A stretch of DNA of 52,459 nt from an uncultured Eubacteriales bacterium. Its GTDB lineage: Bacteria; Bacillota; Clostridia; Oscillospirales; CAG-272. The position numbers were made by a program, and so were the translations under genes. The stretch lies in NCBI GenBank assembly GCA_934393265.1, contig CAKRQL010000025.1, positions 1 to 52,459 of the forward strand. Direction: 5' to 3'. Positions 44,769 to 52,459 of this stretch are shown here, piece after piece; the stretch's first letter is position 1, and the number at the start of each line of letters is the position of its first letter. The notes under the pieces are model-generated. The model did not search any database. It worked only from the letters and a program-made list of their open reading frames with translations, and was not told where the DNA came from.

Positions 44769-45931
44769 CTTCTTTTCACTCTATTCCATAGTTTCTTTAC
44801 AAAATCGGGGATTTTAGCATACACAATTTGTTTTGAAATATTTTTACATCTCATGCACTCAATCAATGCAGACTCTCCATTATTTAATAGCACATCTTGC
44901 ATTATGTGTTTAGAATCCTGACTACGCGTCCCCTCATTTTCTCTAAACGCCTGATTATTATCCGAAGCTAATCTGATTGGGTATTGATATATGACACATT
45001 TTGAGCGTATCCTATCAAAATAATACTCTCCCGTTTTGGTGTTTACAGCGATCATTGACGTACCGGTTTTGTCATCCAATTGCTTATTATAACTCTGAAT
45101 ATTCCAAAAATCGCCCAAAGTTATATCTCCGACACGGCGGCTGCAAGCATATTTACAGTCGTAACAATATTCGTTGAATATGTTATACTTCAAGAAAGAA
45201 TTATAATACGGGAATTCAAAACTATATCCGAAAACCGCTTTATTTTTGTTACCTTTTCTTAAAGTGTATGAAAAGCTGTGTTCTGCTCTCCTTGATTTTG
45301 CCCTGAAGGTGAAATCAATGATTTTCCCATTCTTCTTCTTTTCTGCTTCTTTCACACATATATCAAAAACCTTTTGAGTACCCGTTCCGTGGCAAAGAAA
45401 ATCCACCAACAAAATCTGACCTTTGTATTTGTTGCTAAACAGATTCTTCACCGCACTCACTTGGCATGGGGTGCCAACAAACATAACCCTGATATTTTGC
45501 CTTAAAGAATCAGCAATATCAGCATAAACGCCATTCATATCACTGTGCAAATATTTGCTCTTACATAACTTTCCGAGGTCTTTAATGCATGTTGCTTTTG
45601 TATGAATAAGTTTAAGATTTGGATCAAACGCCGCTCCATAAACAATCCCGCCCTGCCTGATAAAGTCACTTGCTAATTCAAAAAAGATACCGCCCGAAGA
45701 ACCGGAGTTGCGGTTAGCTATGGAGAAAGTTGCATAAACCGTATCACATGCCGGTTGGAATGACATGTTTAGCGCAGGGCAAATTCGTTTGCACAAACCG
45801 CACTTAGTGCATTTTACCGTATCGGCCGAAGCCCTGCCTTCACCCCACGTGTTATATGAAAAATTAATAGCATCGTGTGGGCACATATCAACGCACGCCT
45901 GGCATCCTATGCAAGCATTACTATCAACCAT
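44765..45931 (-). CDS. FrhB/FdhB-like iron-sulfur protein of the glycan locus
   Basis: A 388-residue protein of the coenzyme F420 hydrogenase/dehydrogenase beta-subunit family. The N-terminus carries two [4Fe-4S] ferredoxin motifs (Cys7, 10, 13, 17 and Cys41, 44, 47, 51). The flavin-binding region includes SGSSGGIFFELA and FVGTPCQVSAVKNL. A third cysteine group CYDCKYACSRRVGDITLGDFW lies near residue 260. Such proteins occur in polysaccharide clusters, often beside a pyruvyltransferase, but none is seen here. The role is unknown; redox modification of a sugar or its lipid carrier is one idea. It precedes licD with a four-base overlap. Confidence 0.85.
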   Translation of the reverse strand: MVDSNACIGCQACVDMCPHDAINFSYNTWGEGRASADTVKCTKCGLCKRICPALNMSFQPACDTVYATFSIANRNSGSSGGIFFELASDFIRQGGIVYGAAFDPNLKLIHTKATCIKDLGKLCKSKYLHSDMNGVYADIADSLRQNIRVMFVGTPCQVSAVKNLFSNKYKGQILLVDFLCHGTGTQKVFDICVKEAEKKKNGKIIDFTFRAKSRRAEHSFSYTLRKGNKNKAVFGYSFEFPYYNSFLKYNIFNEYCYDCKYACSRRVGDITLGDFWNIQSYNKQLDDKTGTSMIAVNTKTGEYYFDRIRSKCVIYQYPIRLASDNNQAFRENEGTRSQDSKHIMQDVLLNNGESALIECMRCKNISKQIVYAKIPDFVKKLWNRVKRR

Positions 45932-45954
45932 CTCTGCTCTCCGGATTGAAAATT

Positions 45955-46365
45955 TTATATTTTTTCTCTTATCAATGTTGAACTGATGCCGTCAGTGTGT
46001 GGTAAGAACACGACATCCACACCAATTCTTGAGAACTCTTCTACAATAGCATTATACATGTCCGTTCCTTTCCAATCGCTACCGTGAAACAAAACATCAA
46101 AATGCAATTCGTTATATGCTTTCATTTTATCCATAGATGTTTGCGGAACTACACGATCAACATATTTTATTGCCCCTACGATTTCGCATCTTTGAGCAAA
46201 CGGAATTACCGGAGTTTTATGCTTATAAGATCTGACAAGCTCATCGGTTGAAACACCGACAATCAAATAATCGCACTGCTCCTTTGCTCTTCTTAAAATG
46301 TTAAGGTGCCCAACGTGAAACATATCGTATACACCGGTTGTGTATCCAATTTTGTATTTTTTCAT
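45955..46365 (-). CDS. CTP-dependent cytidylyltransferase (TagD-like)
   Basis: A 136-residue enzyme of the glycerol-3-phosphate cytidylyltransferase family. HVGH (residues 17-20), the N-terminal TTGVYDMFHVGHL, and HTDGISSTLIREKI near the end (family RTxGISTT) are the nucleotide-binding landmarks. It should activate a phospho-alcohol as its CDP derivative. Glycerol-3-phosphate is the default; phosphocholine or a related alcohol is equally consistent with the LicD partner. It starts on the last base of the polymerase stop codon (TAATG). Confidence 0.9.
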   Translation of the reverse strand: MKKYKIGYTTGVYDMFHVGHLNILRRAKEQCDYLIVGVSTDELVRSYKHKTPVIPFAQRCEIVGAIKYVDRVVPQTSMDKMKAYNELHFDVLFHGSDWKGTDMYNAIVEEFSRIGVDVVFLPHTDGISSTLIREKI

Positions 46366-47714
46366 TAACCTACCCTCTCACTCATCTGATGACCGATTCG
46401 TTTTTTGTCGTTGATGTATAATATGGAAACCCCCGCCAACAAAATATAATAAAACAAGCCATAAGAATCCATCCCCGCTAAAGCCATGTACATAGTGAGC
46501 ACAAACAGCGCCGGGATATAATTAACCAATCTACTTTTCGCGTGTTTTTTTGGGAAACAGAATTTAATGGTAATTAAAAGCAATAAGCTTCCGAATATGC
46601 CCAGACGAAACAGCATCTCTATGTACAAATTGTGCACATTGTTTTGAGCATATGAAAGCACCGTCGCGTCAAAGCCCTCTCCAAAAAGCAAAACTTTTGT
46701 ACTCTCAAATATGTAGTTCAGATAAATTTGATTTAGTCTATCGCGTCCGGTATAGATATTTTCAGTGTTAAATCTCGACAATATTCGATTTATAATTTCA
46801 ACTTGTCCGCTGTATACCGCCGATGCAACTACTCCCAGAATAATACATAATATCACTGCCAGAACCTTATGTTTTGGAAAGAGTATTAGTAGAAGCAAAG
46901 CAGCCAAAAACGCTATCGCAGTCAGGAAATACGATTTGCTATATGTGGTAAATCCAAGCAAAAACAACGGCACTGCCAAAAGCCAATACTTAAATTTAAT
47001 CAGTTTATAGTAGTAAAGCACGGTCAAAAAAGTCAAAGATGCCATGATCGCCAACGAACAGTAATTAGGGTCATCTAACAGTCCGCCGTTGCGGACAATC
47101 TCCCCGCTCGCGTCAAACTGTACTATTCGTAAGTAGGCGCTCACAGTATCCATGTATGCGTTGCTTTGGCTCAACAGCATCATTAGCAGCATGCTCGCAG
47201 AAAAGTAGCATCCCATCATTTTTGCTAACTGCATGCTATCGTCCTCACGAATAATTGCTCTTAGATAGTACGCAATAAGCAGAACTCTCGCAATCAGCTT
47301 AACCACATTCAGATAATCAATTTTCGTGGAAAAAAGGACTATGTGCACGATTGTTAATGCTAAACCGACAGGCAATGCTACACTAAATCTTATAGTTTTG
47401 CGCTTAAGCAAAACATCAAAGATGATTTTTATGAGCAGTAACATTTCGCACACCGTTAAGAAACTCATTGTTTCCGGTGACAACTTGAATATGTTAGCGA
47501 AAGGGAAAAAACTGTAAAGCAAGATATAGGCATATTGATTGGGAAAAAGAACCAATGACAATATAAAAAAAAGTACTGAAATAAAAGCGAAAACTTTTCC
47601 TGCCAGCGGGGCAATAATTATTGATAAAACGGAGAGGATATATATTACCAAGAATAAATTGTTCTTTTCCTTTTTGACAATTATTTTTTCATTGCCGTCA
47701 ATAGTTTGACCCAT
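46365..47714 (-). CDS. polysaccharide polymerase (Wzy-like)
   Basis: A 449-residue membrane protein with about 11-12 helices. It has a large extracellular loop at about residues 290-360 (RFNTENIYTGRDRLNQIYL...NNVHNLYIEMLFRLG), where the GR and NxxHN(x)Y elements match the O-antigen ligase/polymerase family. It should join flipped repeat units outside the membrane. Sequence conservation in this family is low, so the call rests on topology, the loop motif and position. The ATG at 47714 overlaps the preceding glycosyltransferase by 34 bases and has a loosely spaced ribosome binding site, so the true start may be slightly further in. Confidence 0.85.
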   Translation of the reverse strand: MGQTIDGNEKIIVKKEKNNLFLVIYILSVLSIIIAPLAGKVFAFISVLFFILSLVLFPNQYAYILLYSFFPFANIFKLSPETMSFLTVCEMLLLIKIIFDVLLKRKTIRFSVALPVGLALTIVHIVLFSTKIDYLNVVKLIARVLLIAYYLRAIIREDDSMQLAKMMGCYFSASMLLMMLLSQSNAYMDTVSAYLRIVQFDASGEIVRNGGLLDDPNYCSLAIMASLTFLTVLYYYKLIKFKYWLLAVPLFLLGFTTYSKSYFLTAIAFLAALLLLILFPKHKVLAVILCIILGVVASAVYSGQVEIINRILSRFNTENIYTGRDRLNQIYLNYIFESTKVLLFGEGFDATVLSYAQNNVHNLYIEMLFRLGIFGSLLLLITIKFCFPKKHAKSRLVNYIPALFVLTMYMALAGMDSYGLFYYILLAGVSILYINDKKRIGHQMSERVG

Positions 47715-48769
47715 TGTTCACATATCCTCTCTACCGAAAATTTTAGTGCTGTATCGTAGGAGTTTTTGGACATACTTATTCTCCTATCTGCATCGCACAT
47801 CAGGGTGTCGATTTTTTCGGTCATTACTTCCGGAGTGGTTGCATCTATTAAATAACCGTTTATACCGTTACTTATAATTTCATTGGGGCCCGTTTCTATA
47901 TCAAAACTAACGAGCGGAAGTGATTTTGCGGCTGCTTCAAGTAACACCATCGGAAAGCCCTCATATCGCGAGGTCATAACAATGAAAGAATACTGAGGAT
48001 ACAGTTCGTAAATATTCAGGGCATTACCTTTCAGCGTCAGTCTATCAGCCACAGAGGTGTTAAAAATGAGGTGTTGCAATCTGTCAAAATCTTCTCCGTC
48101 GCCGTAAATATCCCATTTCCAATCCAAATGGTTTTCTAACACTTTTTCTGCAATTTTGATCAAAAGATCATAATTTTTGGCATAGCACAATCTGCCGACA
48201 CTGATTATTTTTTTTGAATTTATATCGTATGATGTGTGTTCTTCAAACAGACGGTCGTCTACAGGATTGTATATAAGCACGTTCTCCTTTTTTATAAGAG
48301 AATCGTAATATTTTTTAGCAGCTTCGGTTATAAGGACATTAGCGTCGGAATGCTTTAACCCGAACCGACGAATCTGTTTTTGAAACTTATAATCTCCGCA
48401 AACCTTTGGATTGGTATGTTCCCAGCAAATTGATTTTGCTCCTGCAAGTTTAGCGGTAATCACTGCTACGGGAAAGTATAAAGCGCCACACCCGATTACA
48501 ATATCAACGTTATATTTTTTAAGCAATCGCTTAACCTTTTGTATGATCCCCCCGGCAATTATTGCTTTTTTCATGCTCACGGGAGACTCGTATAAATGAA
48601 CGCGTTTTACTTTACCGTCAATTTCGACGCATTGATGTCCCTCATCCAGAAACTCGATCGATAAAATATTGTAATCGTCACGATTGGATAAATGATTCAA
48701 AATGATGGAAACTGCTCGTTCAATCCCTCCTGAATTAGAAAAACCGGAATGAAAAAAAGCTATGTTCAT
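47681..48769 (-). CDS. GT4 family glycosyltransferase
   Basis: A 362-residue GT-B glycosyltransferase. The N-terminal HSGFSNSGGIERAVSIIL is the usual GGxER entry motif of family 4. The C-terminal domain has VGRLCYAKNYDLLIK and the EX7E motif YEGFPMVLLEAA, followed by SFDIETGPNEII. The last is common in enzymes using UDP-hexoses or UDP-HexNAc. It overlaps its upstream neighbour by ATGA. Donor and linkage cannot be deduced. Confidence 0.92.
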   Translation of the reverse strand: MNIAFFHSGFSNSGGIERAVSIILNHLSNRDDYNILSIEFLDEGHQCVEIDGKVKRVHLYESPVSMKKAIIAGGIIQKVKRLLKKYNVDIVIGCGALYFPVAVITAKLAGAKSICWEHTNPKVCGDYKFQKQIRRFGLKHSDANVLITEAAKKYYDSLIKKENVLIYNPVDDRLFEEHTSYDINSKKIISVGRLCYAKNYDLLIKIAEKVLENHLDWKWDIYGDGEDFDRLQHLIFNTSVADRLTLKGNALNIYELYPQYSFIVMTSRYEGFPMVLLEAAAKSLPLVSFDIETGPNEIISNGINGYLIDATTPEVMTEKIDTLMCDADRRISMSKNSYDTALKFSVERICEQWVKLLTAMKK

Positions 48770-49815
48770 ATGGCCTCCGAAACGATCTTCTGGACTGTTT
48801 TCTCAAAAATTTCATTATCTTTTTCAAACCGGCTCAAGCTTTGATTCATGTAAGAGACCATTTCCTCTGCGTTTATATTAACATACCATTCGTACAATTC
48901 GTCCAATCGTTTAGTATTTTTGTCAATATCAAAAGAGTAATCTCCGGCTATTTTTGACATCACAGTACCCGGGCTTGTGATCAAAGGTTTTTTATATATA
49001 AAAGAGTCGTAAAGTTTATTGGATATCGCGCACTTAACCAGATATGAATCATTTCCATAGTCGTTGAATAGAATATCTATTCCACAGACAATTTTACTTT
49101 TCTCACAAGGTTCGTAGCTACCAAATACTTTCACTCTTTCAGTACCACAGTCTCCGGCATAATCGCTCACCAGGTTTCCATTAACTTCGTTACCGAAAAG
49201 ATAAAAGCAAAATCTTCTATCATTTTTTACCAAATCAATGAGTCGCTTACACTCCTTAACATACGCTATCGAACCTACATATCCGATTCTGATAGGATTA
49301 ATGTGCCTCTCAAACGGAATATTCATATTCGCATTCACGGTAGAAAAATTATGGCATATAATATATTCCGAATTCGGTAAAAATGTTCTAAATGCGGGTG
49401 ATGATATCACTCTCGTATGAGCGTGTTTCAGCACTTTCGATTCAATATTTTTGAAAATCGGCATCTTATCATATGTATAGTCTCTGATGTCGACTAAATA
49501 TTTTTTTCTGTATTTTTTTAATAATACATGTGAAAGAAGGATTGCCGGCAATGTCGTAAGCACAAATACAAAACCGTAGTTTTCCTTTTCAAGTATGTTC
49601 GTTACATTTTTTTTGAAAGAAATGAAGTTTTGTATCTTGCTCTTGGTTTTGTCCCAATAGATTGAAATTAAGTTTCCATTAGTCCTTTCGTCTATTTGAT
49701 CTCGATTTGGAATGATAACATCATAGTTCACCTTGTATTTGTCAAGCAGTTCGGTGTAAGTTCTAATGTACGGTGAATACTTTATATTGTTAAACCCTAT
49801 AACCGCAACTCTCAC
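48766..49815 (-). CDS. divergent GT-B glycosyltransferase
   Basis: A predicted 349-residue protein starting MRVAVIGFNNIKYSPYIRTY. A GTG at 49815 with GAGGTG a few bases upstream is preferred to two earlier ATG codons. It has a two-domain GT-B look: LVDIRDYTYD and VISSPAFRTFLP in the first half, and RIGYVGSIAYVKECKRLI, LFNDYGNDSYLVKCAISNKLYDSFIYKKPLIT in the second. The classical EX7E motif is not evident, so it is diverged from GT4. AT-rich. It lies 22 bases after the previous gene and overlaps the next. Confidence 0.78.
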   Translation of the reverse strand: MRVAVIGFNNIKYSPYIRTYTELLDKYKVNYDVIIPNRDQIDERTNGNLISIYWDKTKSKIQNFISFKKNVTNILEKENYGFVFVLTTLPAILLSHVLLKKYRKKYLVDIRDYTYDKMPIFKNIESKVLKHAHTRVISSPAFRTFLPNSEYIICHNFSTVNANMNIPFERHINPIRIGYVGSIAYVKECKRLIDLVKNDRRFCFYLFGNEVNGNLVSDYAGDCGTERVKVFGSYEPCEKSKIVCGIDILFNDYGNDSYLVKCAISNKLYDSFIYKKPLITSPGTVMSKIAGDYSFDIDKNTKRLDELYEWYVNINAEEMVSYMNQSLSRFEKDNEIFEKTVQKIVSEAI

Positions 49816-49837
49816 AATGCACCTCATTAACAATTTT

Positions 49838-51004
49838 TTATGCGTTTAATATTTTTTGAAGTTTGAGGATAAAGCCATCTTTTTTGTAATTCTTTCCATA
49901 GTAGTTGGTCGAATTTTCTATAAAGCCATTTCTGTCCGCATGTATAAAATCCATAACGCAAGCGACCAATCCCTCAACATTTTCAGAGTTTGTACACATG
50001 CCAGACATTGATTCGTCGATGACTCGCCTCGCCTCCCCGTCGATTGCTCCGATAATAGGCTTGCCGGCAGCCATATACGACTGCACTTTTCCTGGCAATG
50101 TCAGGCTGATAACGGGGTCTTTTTTCATAGTCACAAGCATTGCATCTGCCATCGCATAGTAGCGCGGCATCTCGGAGGACGGCTGCCTTCCATGAAAGAT
50201 TACCGGGGCGGACAGCTCTTCTGCAAGCTTCTTACACTCATCAAGGGCGATACCGTCGCCCACCACATGCCAGCGCAAATTAGGAATATCGCGACACAGT
50301 GCCGCAGCCCTGACGATAGTATCGACGCTCTGCGCCGCGCCTACATTTCCGGCAAACATAAGATCTACAAAGCCGTCAGGCTTTTTTCTGCATTCATCCG
50401 GCGTGAAACGTTCTTCGGCATATTGCGGCAAATATGTTGTGTCATTAATTCCGAACTTTTCCGCGAAATACCCGGAAAACGATTTTGACGACACAAGGAT
50501 TTTATCAACCGCACGATACACTTTTCTTGACTCTCTGTCAAACCACTTATATATCACGCCGCCGGTAACCCCGCCGGCACTTATACTTGCCGGCCAAAGG
50601 TCAAGACAATACAAAACGGATTTTATGTGATGCTTTTTCGCATACCGTATCCCCGCCTTTGCCATCATGACAGGCGAGAGCTGATAGATAAATACAACAT
50701 CAAAATTGTCTTTCAGGCGTTTCACCGCGCGTGTCGATGCTCTCGGGTAGCTGTAATAATTCCAGAGCCTGTGTATCGCACCTGTTTTCCTCGGGTGAAT
50801 TTTACACCGTATCACCCGGACCCCGTTTATTATTTCATCGGCTCTCTGCCCGTTTTCGTATCCGGGATATATTTCGCCCATAGGATAATTCGGAGTGCCC
50901 GTAACAACGGTTACTTTGTTTCCGCGGCGAACCAGTTCCTCGCAAATGTCGGAGATACGGAACGGCTCCGGGAAATAATGCTGACAAATCACCAATATGT
51001 TCAT
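49838..51004 (-). CDS. WbuB-like glycosyltransferase, candidate L-FucNAc transferase
   Basis: A 388-residue GT4 enzyme of the WbuB/WcaI subgroup. It has CQHYFPEPFRISDICEELVRRGNKVTVVTGTPNYP, YLDLWP-type CLDLWPASI, LVSSKSFSGYF, FAGNVGAAQSVDTIV and SYMAAGKPIIG. WbuB relatives are linked with transfer of N-acetyl-L-fucosamine in O-antigen loci, which fits the capE-capF-capG set in the same operon. Specificity from sequence is tentative. It overlaps the phosphoglycosyl transferase gene by four bases and probably adds the second sugar to the lipid carrier. Confidence 0.88.
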   Translation of the reverse strand: MNILVICQHYFPEPFRISDICEELVRRGNKVTVVTGTPNYPMGEIYPGYENGQRADEIINGVRVIRCKIHPRKTGAIHRLWNYYSYPRASTRAVKRLKDNFDVVFIYQLSPVMMAKAGIRYAKKHHIKSVLYCLDLWPASISAGGVTGGVIYKWFDRESRKVYRAVDKILVSSKSFSGYFAEKFGINDTTYLPQYAEERFTPDECRKKPDGFVDLMFAGNVGAAQSVDTIVRAAALCRDIPNLRWHVVGDGIALDECKKLAEELSAPVIFHGRQPSSEMPRYYAMADAMLVTMKKDPVISLTLPGKVQSYMAAGKPIIGAIDGEARRVIDESMSGMCTNSENVEGLVACVMDFIHADRNGFIENSTNYYGKNYKKDGFILKLQKILNA

Positions 51005-51633
51005 TTCCCAGCCGTTTCCCTCTCCGCCTCTTCTCTCTTCATCTCTCCGGTGCCGCCCTCGACGACGCCGTCATGGTGGAGAACCGAGGTTATTGTGCCG
51101 AAAAAGCATTTGCAGTCGAAGCCGAAGCTGAGCTTTTCCACATACTCGCCGTCGAGCCGCGCCTTTTCCGGTATCTCAAGCTCGTCCCGGCCGTTTATCT
51201 GCGCCCAGCCGGTAAGACCGGGGCGGACATCGTTTGCGCCGTATTTATCCCGCTCGGCGACGAGGTCGTCCTGGTTCCAGAGAGCGGGGCGCGGACCTAT
51301 GATACTCATCTGTCCGGCGAGAATATTGAATAGCTGCGGCAACTCGTCGATGCTCATTTTCCTCATCCATCTGCCGCATTTAAGTATGTACTGCTCCGGG
51401 TTTTCAAGCATGTGCGTCGGCATATCGTGCGGTGTCGACATCTTCATGCTCCGGAATTTCAGGACATTGAAAAACGTTTTATGTATTCCGACCCGCTTCT
51501 GCCGGAAGAAAACCGGACCCGGGTCCTCGATGAAAATTATCAGCGCGAATATCAGCATCGGGAGCGCAAGCACCACAATGCCGATAAATGACAGGACTAT
51601 ATCAATAAGACGCTTGAAAAAATGCTTGTACAT
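51001..51633 (-). CDS. undecaprenyl-phosphate sugar phosphotransferase (monotopic PGT)
   Basis: A 210-residue PglC-type initiating enzyme. A hydrophobic re-entrant N-terminal helix (residues 10-35) is followed by GPVFFRQKRVG, FNVLKFRSM, the catalytic Asp96-Glu97 pair in MSIDELPQLFNIL and IIGPRPALW. A C-terminal GLTGWAQINGRDELEIPEKARLD region completes the family set. It moves a sugar-1-phosphate from a UDP donor onto undecaprenyl phosphate at the membrane, the first step of repeat-unit assembly. A charged tail (EMKREEAERE) follows the conserved domain. It pairs with the acetyltransferase encoded just upstream. Confidence 0.94.
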   Translation of the reverse strand: MYKHFFKRLIDIVLSFIGIVVLALPMLIFALIIFIEDPGPVFFRQKRVGIHKTFFNVLKFRSMKMSTPHDMPTHMLENPEQYILKCGRWMRKMSIDELPQLFNILAGQMSIIGPRPALWNQDDLVAERDKYGANDVRPGLTGWAQINGRDELEIPEKARLDGEYVEKLSFGFDCKCFFGTITSVLHHDGVVEGGTGEMKREEAERETAGK

Positions 51634-51666
51634 TCCTTTACCACCGATCTCAAAATTTCCCGCACA

Positions 51667-51679
51667 CGGGCTCCGCCCG
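51667..51679 (-). promoter_or_regulatory. small hairpin between the first two operon genes
   Basis: CGGGC-TCC-GCCCG lies in the 51-base gap between the acetyltransferase stop and the phosphoglycosyl transferase start. There is no T-run, so it is unlikely to stop transcription. It may affect mRNA stability. Confidence 0.35.
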
Positions 51680-51684
51680 CCGGG

Positions 51685-52191
51685 TCACTCTCCCATGAAA
51701 ACCGCATTATACCCGAGCACGGTCATCTCGCTCATGCTCTTCCCGGCTGCAACAATGCTCCCGCACTGGAGGAGGCACCCCGCGCCGACAGTCGCATTAT
51801 GATTTACTATTGCCCCGGCACAGACGACAGCACCCGCGCCAACGCTCGCCCCGGCGTTGATAACCGCCATGGGCTCAATGATAGCTCCGCCCGCAACCGT
51901 TGCCGACGGAGAAACATAAGCCCGAGGGCTTATGAGTGCGGCTAAATGAAAGCCCGAGGCGTCGAGCTTCCGTATGTAGTCAAGTCTCACATCCGGGTTG
52001 CCGATAGCGACAACCGCATATTCATATTCGCCCGCATACAGCCCGTAATTTCCGAGACTGTCGATAGCGGATTTGTTTTCGTCGTCGAGAAAGGCAATCT
52101 TCCCGAATGTGCCCATAGAGTCGGCGACTTCCTTTGCCACCATGCCGTACTGCCCCGCACCGAGAATAAGGAGGCTGTTGTTTGTTTTCAT
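51685..52191 (-). CDS. NeuD/PglD-like sugar acetyltransferase
   Basis: A 168-residue enzyme. The N-terminal nucleotide-sugar-binding fold has LLILGAGQYGMVAKEVADS, DDEN and VVAIGNPDVRLDYI. Left-handed hexapeptide repeats follow (ISPRAYVSPSATVAGGAIIEP, INAGASVGAGAVVCAGAIVNHNATVG). His in NHN is the likely catalytic base. The chain is about 40 residues shorter than PglD and stops soon after the last repeat. In the Pgl pathway the substrate is a UDP-4-amino sugar, but no aminotransferase is present in the window. It is the first gene of the reverse operon, 160 bases from its promoter, with only a weak ribosome binding site (CGGAA). Confidence 0.88.
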   Translation of the reverse strand: MKTNNSLLILGAGQYGMVAKEVADSMGTFGKIAFLDDENKSAIDSLGNYGLYAGEYEYAVVAIGNPDVRLDYIRKLDASGFHLAALISPRAYVSPSATVAGGAIIEPMAVINAGASVGAGAVVCAGAIVNHNATVGAGCLLQCGSIVAAGKSMSEMTVLGYNAVFMGE

Positions 52192-52352
52192 AAAAGCTGC
52201 GTTCCGTTTCTGTTTTCTTTCGCGCCACCTGCGGCGCTCTTTACGGTCTCAGACACCCGCCACGCCGCTTTCTGAAAATGTTCCGGTTTCTTGCGGGGTG
52301 TCGCGGTTTGCGGACACGCATTGCGGCAAAATCGCACACGCCGTGCTCTTAT
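52192..52352 (-). promoter_or_regulatory. 5' leader of the polysaccharide operon
   Basis: About 155 bases between the predicted start site and the first gene. GCGGGGTGTC (52293-52302) and GACACCCGC (52252-52260) form a long bulged stem. GCGCC (52222-52226) and GGCGC (52232-52236) form a smaller one nearer the gene. No ops or JUMPstart sequence was recognised. Beyond the promoter, 52382-52459 holds nothing I can identify. Confidence 0.35.
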
Positions 52353-52381
52353 ATAATACTACGCGCGAAAAGATTTGTCAA
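52353..52381 (-). promoter_or_regulatory. SigA-type promoter of the polysaccharide operon
   Basis: On the reverse strand TTGACA (52381-52376), a 17-base spacer and TATTAT (52358-52353). Transcription starts near 52346 and runs through sixteen genes with gaps of no more than about 50 bases, ending beyond 35547. No internal promoter of similar quality was noticed. Confidence 0.8.
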
Positions 52382-52459
52382 TAGCCCGATAAGAGTGCGG
52401 CGCTGGCATCCGGCGGCGGGGGCGGGAAAAAGCGGAGTGCCTGCCGCGCGGCGCGCGGC

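Noticed and set aside
41315..49815. Mobile element or genomic island with integrase
   Set aside because: The AT-rich cassette has no integrase, transposase, tRNA or flanking direct repeats that I can see, so homologous exchange is the simpler explanation.

Overview
The window reads as a chromosomal segment of a Gram-positive, anaerobic Clostridia-type bacterium, probably gut-associated and not assignable to a species from sequence alone. The reasons are the many lipobox-anchored surface proteins, strong SigA-type promoters, AGGAGG-like ribosome binding sites, a BspA-type leucine-rich-repeat protein, InlB-type repeats, and a GC-rich backbone that still uses many ATA and AGA codons. I saw no rRNA, tRNA, CRISPR array, insertion sequence or phage gene.

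Layout. (1) 1-1034: mostly non-coding. Two copies of a hairpin-rich repeat (4-102 and 181-283), a doubtful reverse-strand ORF (387-872), and a consensus forward promoter (732-759) with a structured leader. (2) 1035-2860: a two-gene ABC-2 type exporter, ending in a long terminator-like stem. (3) 2958-3995, reverse: aldose 1-epimerase with its own promoter and a large palindrome upstream. (4) 4237-35235, forward: a consensus promoter, then eleven co-directional genes with small gaps or ATGA overlaps. They are an InlB-repeat lipoprotein, a complete oligopeptide (Opp-type) ABC importer with an oversized binding protein, a small membrane protein, a 2560-residue lipid-anchored subtilisin-like protease fused to Ig-like domains and a long LRR array, and four more large multidomain lipoproteins. 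A strong terminator sits at 35460-35498. (5) 35547-52191, reverse: a 16-gene capsule or exopolysaccharide operon read from a consensus promoter at 52353-52381.

How the genes may work together. The forward cluster looks like a protein-foraging locus: a surface protease makes peptides, the binding protein and Opp importer take them up, and large lipoproteins with Ig, InlB, LRR and lectin-like folds may bind the substrate or the host surface. This is inference from gene order and domains. The reverse operon is a Wzx/Wzy-type polysaccharide locus. It has an initiating phosphoglycosyl transferase with a partner acetyltransferase, three GT-B glycosyltransferases, a polymerase, a flippase, enzymes for UDP-L-FucNAc (CapE, CapF, CapG) and UDP-ManNAc (WecB), and a decorating set (LicD, a CTP-dependent cytidylyltransferase, a deacetylase-like protein, an FrhB-like iron-sulfur protein and an NTP_transf_5 protein). 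Its middle part (about 41.3-49.8 kb) is clearly AT-rich against GC-rich flanks, as expected for an exchanged glycan cassette.
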